This document shows, in pieces, positions 5,849-6,933 of a DNA stretch of 6,933 nt. The stretch is taken from contig CANRVM010000059.1 of NCBI GenBank assembly GCA_947643295.1, forward strand, positions 1 to 6,933. Direction: 5' to 3'. This stretch comes from an uncultured Mycoplasmatota bacterium (GTDB taxonomy: Bacteria > Bacillota_I > Bacilli_A > RF39 > UBA660). The number at the start of each line of letters is the position of its first letter. The stretch's first letter is position 1. A program made the translations under genes and the position numbers. The notes beneath the pieces were generated by a model. That model ran no database searches and was not told where the DNA came from. It saw only the letters and a list, made by a program, of their open reading frames with translations.

Positions 5849-6862
5849 ATGAAAAAAAGTATTTATTTGATAGGGTTCGCAATCCTAATATCCATTTTTA
5901 TGGTTCCAACTAGGACACTCGCACAAGACTTAGATTTAAGTAAGTATCATAGTGAAACGTTACAAGAGGCTTTTCAAAAGGAAAACATTACTTTTGATTT
6001 CTCAAATTACCAAGAAACAAATGATATGATTCCCATTTATTTATTCCGTTTAGACGGTTGTGGTAATTGTAAAGGTTTCTTAAATTTCGTTGCTAATGAT
6101 TTATTAGTAAATCATAAAGAAAAATTTAAAATTGTAAGTTATGAAATGAGAAATGATCCAGTCAATATTGGATTAAGGACTATAGTACAAAACTATTTAG
6201 GAGAGAGTGTTGATGTAACTCCATATATCGTTATTGGTGATAAAACCTTTAGTGGATATATCGATAGTACAAAACAAGCTGAAATAAAGAATGCCATTGT
6301 TGATTTATATAATAGTGCAGATAGGTATGATGTGTTTGAAGATATGCAAGATAATAAAAAAGTATTTTCTGATGCAGGTATTACATTTACCAGTAAAAAA
6401 GGTATTGATAAAACCTACACTCTAAAAGCAGTAGAAGTGGATAAAAGTAATATAAAATTAGATAATGATTATCAATATTTAACTGCTTATGATATTACTA
6501 TGTATAATGGAACTACTATTGTTCCAATGAATAATGGTTCTTTTGAAATTAAGATTCCAGTATCTACAAAGTACGATATGTATAAAGTTGGATATATAAA
6601 GAATGGAAATGTTGATGAAGTATTAGATGCTACTTATGATAATGGTTTTGTTGTATTTACAACAACTCACTTATCAGAATATGCAGTATATGGTATGAAT
6701 CATAAGGATATTGATGCTAGTATTACAACAGATAATAATACAGTAAGTGAGAAAAACCCTAATACACTAGATAATATTCAAATCTATGAGATTTTATTAG
6801 GATTAGGACTTCTTTGTTTCGCAGGTAGTTTGTTAGTATTAAAGAAAAAGAAAATGATGTAA
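5849..6862 (+). CDS. Secreted thioredoxin-fold protein with sortase-type C-terminal anchor
   Basis: AAGGAG (5835-5840) precedes the ATG by eight bases. The 337-residue product starts with a signal peptide (basic MKK, hydrophobic 4-19, probable cleavage after TLA at 25). Residues about 60-152 look like a thioredoxin fold: strand IPIYLFRLDG, redox pair C71-G-N-C74 at the start of a helix, and VTPYIVIG (123-130) with the cis-proline P125. A beta-rich region follows (about 175-282), ending in FVVFTTTHLSEYAVYG, a pattern common at the end of Ig-like modules in Gram-positive surface proteins. The C-terminus has NPNTLD (303-308), a hydrophobic stretch (312-331) and KKKKMM, the layout of a sortase substrate with an NPxT-type signal. 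It probably shuttles or reduces disulfides at the cell wall; substrate and redox partner are unknown. It is a single-gene unit between its own promoter and terminator. Confidence 0.88.
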   Translation: MKKSIYLIGFAILISIFMVPTRTLAQDLDLSKYHSETLQEAFQKENITFDFSNYQETNDMIPIYLFRLDGCGNCKGFLNFVANDLLVNHKEKFKIVSYEMRNDPVNIGLRTIVQNYLGESVDVTPYIVIGDKTFSGYIDSTKQAEIKNAIVDLYNSADRYDVFEDMQDNKKVFSDAGITFTSKKGIDKTYTLKAVEVDKSNIKLDNDYQYLTAYDITMYNGTTIVPMNNGSFEIKIPVSTKYDMYKVGYIKNGNVDEVLDATYDNGFVVFTTTHLSEYAVYGMNHKDIDASITTDNNTVSEKNPNTLDNIQIYEILLGLGLLCFAGSLLVLKKKKMM

Positions 6863-6870
6863 AATAAGTG

Positions 6871-6899
6871 AAGTTCTGTGCGAAGGTGCAGAACTTTTT
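6871..6899 (+). terminator. Intrinsic terminator after the surface thioredoxin-like gene
   Basis: AAGTTCTG (6871-6878) pairs with CAGAACTT (6889-6896). Inner TGC and GTG can extend the stem through U-G, G-U and C-G pairs to a GAAG loop. A run of five T (6895-6899) follows. It begins eight bases after the stop codon and is the best terminator in the window. Confidence 0.88.
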
Positions 6900-6910
6900 A
6901 GGAGTTTTTC

Positions 6911-6933
6911 ATGAAAAAGAAAAAGGCTCATTT
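6911..6933 (+). CDS. Start of a further gene, cut by the window end
   Basis: AGGAG (6900-6904) lies six bases before an ATG at 6911. The visible codons read MKKKKAH and then run off the edge. The lysine-rich start could open a signal peptide or membrane protein, but too little is present to say. The ribosome binding site touches the end of the preceding terminator, so this gene depends either on read-through or on a promoter buried in the terminator area. Confidence 0.55.

Overview
The window is very AT-rich and densely coded, with every supported gene on the plus strand. Strong AAGGAG-type ribosome binding sites, TTGACA/TATTAT promoter boxes, ordinary use of TGA as a stop, and a Gram-positive surface-anchoring signal (NPNTLD, hydrophobic segment, lysine tail) point to a low-GC Bacillota, plausibly a gut Bacilli/Erysipelotrichia or RF39-like lineage. 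No rRNA, tRNA, insertion sequence, CRISPR array or origin was seen. No stretch longer than 150 bases lacks a gene or part of one.

Layout. (1) Positions 1-2009 hold a tightly packed, translationally overlapping run: the 3' part of an unrecognised gene, a HAD-superfamily phosphatase, and an iron-sulfur uracil-DNA-glycosylase-like protein. (2) Positions 2010-3730 hold a regulatory spacer with repeated TGCAACCA boxes and a membrane-bound XRE regulator with a C-terminal coiled coil. A long terminator-like hairpin lies inside the last codons of this gene. (3) Positions 3731-4681 hold a 310-residue protein whose motif spacing resembles an ADP-ribosyltransferase-like fold (inference only), possibly with its own promoter. 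(4) Positions 4682-5701 hold a promoter-like site and two unrecognised small genes, 119 and 184 residues, likely co-transcribed. (5) Positions 5702-6899 hold an isolated unit: strong promoter, secreted thioredoxin-fold protein with a CGNC motif and a sortase-type C-terminal anchor, and a strong intrinsic terminator. A new gene begins right after it and runs off the window.

How the genes fit together. The first three genes look like one housekeeping or repair-flavoured operon, but no shared pathway can be proven. The XRE membrane protein is probably a one-component sensor that may regulate its own promoter. The thioredoxin-like protein is self-contained and works outside the cell. The best candidates for undescribed biology are the ART-like protein, the orphan pair after it, and the wall-anchored thioredoxin-like protein.
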